Assembly: GCA_037954235.1 (NCBI GenBank)
Contig: JBBMOA010000019.1
Location: forward strand, 17,299,805 to 17,363,804
Length of the DNA: 64,000 nt
Reading direction: 5' to 3'
Source of the DNA: Aulostomus chinensis
Taxonomy: Eukaryota > Chordata > Actinopteri > Syngnathiformes > Aulostomidae
Part shown: in pieces, positions 61,801-64,000 of the stretch
Position numbering within the stretch: the stretch's first letter is position 1
How the letters are laid out: each line of letters starts with the position of its first letter
Notes under the pieces: generated by a model
Told to the model about the DNA's origin: nothing
The model's input: the letters and a program-made list of their open reading frames with translations, nothing else
The model's database searches: none
Position numbers and translations under genes: made by a program

Positions 61801-63657
61801 AATTATTAATATGCTGGTTTCCTCCATTGATAATCATTTACGAATCATAACCAAAAAGCTGTTAAATTTTATATATTGACCTTTGGAACCTCATGTAGTT
61901 TTGCTAAAATCTGCAAGTTGCTTTTTTGATTTAACCCTTAATCAGTCAGTCAGTTTTTTTACACACCCTGGTTCTGACTATCTCTGTGCTATTCAGGACC
62001 CATTTCAGCAGCACACGGCCCAACACAACTGTGCTACACGTGAAAGACCAGCTCTGTTTCTCAGAGGCCTGCACTTCCATGAGCGATGCAAAAAACTGTT
62101 GTTACATTAGCACACAGTCTGTTCAGCAGCCCCGGTGTTTACTCCATGGAGCTGTCGCTTTTAATGGGGTGGGCCAGCTGTCACTGCAAACAACCCCCAC
62201 CCCACCCCAGCCTTAATGTGGCCTCTACTGTGAGTGCGATGTGAAATATCTTGTCAGAGAAGAATCTCACTCAACCCATTGTTACATGCCTGTAAAATGC
62301 AATCGGCCAGCAGTGACAAGACTGATCCATCTGTGTGTGTGTCTGTTTACCCAAGTTTTCCTTTTCCTTTTCTGAGGACAGTCACAGCTTCCCACTTCCT
62401 GCTTAGCATAAGCACTTGGCGGCTTTAGAGAGGGAGTGAGAGCGAGTTGTGTAATCCCCTCCTCTCCCTTCCCCTTCACTTAGCCAGACAACAAGAAACA
62501 TCTGGATGTAGAACAGAGAGTTCAGAGCACACCCATCCCCACCTTAGAGGAGTGCAACAATGCTTGGCTCAGGACACCCCTCTGTTATCCCACCAAACCC
62601 TGTGCATTCTTATCATAACTTTGCTGATTTCTGAGAATAATGTGTGGGTGTATAATACTGTCTGGCTGTGCTGAGTGTAATGTTCTTCCTCTGAGTGGGG
62701 TAAAAGGTGTTACTTTTACTCTATTTTTTGACATCAACGCAACTGGATATTCTCTTCATAAAAAAATTTGCAGGTGATGGGAAAGGTGTTTCCTCACTAA
62801 TTTTCACATCAGAAGTGTGGTTTTCATGCATCCTGGTATTTTTGTCTGCTGGTATAATTATCACGTAATCTCAGTAAATGTGCGATAGTCACCAGCATAC
62901 AGCTTTAGATTCAGAAACCTTATGCTACACAAATATTTTCTACATCACTGAACTTTGGTGAGGATGTCAGTGCAGGTGCTGCACCCAGATATAGAACCAT
63001 GAAATAAAGTGAGGTAACTTCTGCTTTTACAAGACTGTTATATTTGCATTACCGCTCAACCGTGTCTGTTTCAGTTGACGACCTACCGGCCATGTCAGGA
63101 CATGATGGGCTGCAGATGCCAGGAATACATTTCTGCTTTATTGGAGAAATAGTAAAGCTAACGGTCTGTTGTATGAATAAAAACTCAAACACATTCAGTA
63201 TGTTATTCTGTTGTTGCATAGAGCGAGATGAAGTTTTCCAATTTCAATTTTAAAAGAGGAAATTCATTAATTTGTCATTGCAAGATCTATTATTAATTGT
63301 GTTCAGGTTTCCACCAGGAACATTTTCACTTTATTGAGGCAGGTGGTACAAAAAGAACAACAAGAATTTGGTTCGTAACAGGGCGGCAGGGATGACATAT
63401 CTGGGAGTTTGCATTGCCGTGGATTCTCTCAGCTGGAAGCCAATGGGAATCTTCACCAATGAAAACCACTTTTATGAACCTAACCAGTGAGTGCAGTAGT
63501 TAGGGGTACCCGGTTAAGATTTTTCGATTAGCAAACTGCACAGCACACAAATAGCTTCATGCCTCTGTTTCTGTCCTGATGATGTTTGATATCAGCAACA
63601 GTCGCAGTAGTTTTGTGAGGGAGTCATTACTGCACCACTCTGTTTATTCACTGGCCT

Positions 63658-63870
63658 TAATAGGGACAGTTCACCCAAAAATGAAAACGCTGTCATCGTC
63701 TCCTCACCCATGTGCTGATGGAACGTCTGGGGAAGTTTTAGTCTACAAATACTGCTGGAGTTTGACAGGAAATGGGGATGCAGTAATCTCCCAAACAATC
63801 AAAGTGAAGGGAGACCAAGTTTTAAATGTACATACAATTCATAATAAAACTATGCTGCTCGTCTGAAGTA
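63658..63870 (+). repeat. Second copy of the GGGACAGTTCACCC repeat
   Basis: Reads TAGGGACAGTTCACCCAAAA, then ATGAAAACGCTGTCATCGTC and TCCTCACCCATGTGCTGATGG. It is the better preserved relative of the element at 56,010, in the same orientation about 7.6 kb away. Confidence 0.65.
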
Positions 63871-64000
63871 ATCCAAATGCTGTGAAGCCTCAATATGCAA
63901 AGTCGTTCAGAAAAACTTAACTGACACCATGTTTATGTGAAAAAAAAAGAGTCCATGCGCAAATTGAGAGACAGAAAAACAAATTCTGACCGCAGTTTCC

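Larger units (their letters stand above)
47415..64000 (+). other. VAV2 intron 1 (continues beyond window)
   Basis: No coding exon recognised. Contents by stretch: 47,544-47,561 C18; 48,478-48,497 T run; 49,758-49,800 GA tract; 51,001-51,170 and 51,830-52,060 tRNA-like SINEs; 52,260-56,000 AT-rich unique-looking sequence with nothing identifiable; 56,010-56,260 interspersed repeat; 56,300-58,800 nothing identifiable; 58,813-58,874 AC tract; 58,880-63,650 nothing identifiable apart from short T/A runs and an AC tract at 61,387-61,411; 63,658-63,870 second copy of the repeat. A large first intron is also a feature of mammalian VAV2. Confidence 0.75.

Noticed and set aside
47415..64000. A second VAV2 exon within the window
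   Set aside because: I looked for the expected FLCLKN-type continuation behind an acceptor and found none on the plus strand; a profile search would be decisive.

Overview
This window is nuclear DNA of a ray-finned fish, probably a percomorph-like teleost. Vertebrate multi-exon genes with canonical GT/AG introns, very dense (CA)n and poly(G)/poly(C) tracts, and interspersed repeats typical of teleosts all point that way. No bacterial operons, CRISPR arrays or prokaryotic genes are present. The four protein-coding loci match, by content, the human 9q34 block VAV2-BRD3-WDR5-RXRA.

Layout. (1) 1-~10,020, plus strand: 3' half of an RXRA-type retinoid X receptor, with the last four coding exons (331-463, 2820-2911, 4045-4150, 5540-5687) and a probable ~4.3 kb 3' UTR. 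(2) ~10,115-~23,530, minus strand: a complete WDR5 gene with 13 coding exons that add up to exactly 1002 bp (333 codons plus stop) and a predicted noncoding first exon near an NRF1-like site. Its introns hold a small hAT element with target duplication, a 33-copy 27-bp minisatellite, a 25-G homopolymer and a decayed non-LTR retrotransposon. (3) ~24,850-~33,450, plus strand: a complete, short BET bromodomain gene (BRD3 by position; 10 coding exons, 579 aa) with two intact-looking bromodomains and an ET domain. A Tc1/mariner copy sits 15 bp downstream of one splice donor. (4) ~33,450-46,100: intergenic DNA with SINE copies and other repeats. (5) ~46,200-64,000, plus strand: VAV2 5' UTR, its first coding exon (47,211-47,414, first part of the calponin-homology domain) and more than 16 kb of intron 1, which runs off the window.

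The genes are functionally separate: a nuclear receptor, a histone-methyltransferase scaffold, an acetyl-lysine reader and a Rho-family GEF. Their grouping is best read as ancient vertebrate synteny, not as a pathway cluster. I found no convincing new biological system. The points most worth checking are the RXRA orientation flip relative to the human arrangement, the strongly reduced BRD3 protein, the indel-free 27-bp minisatellite that stays open in one reading frame, and the transposon placed next to the BRD3 splice donor.
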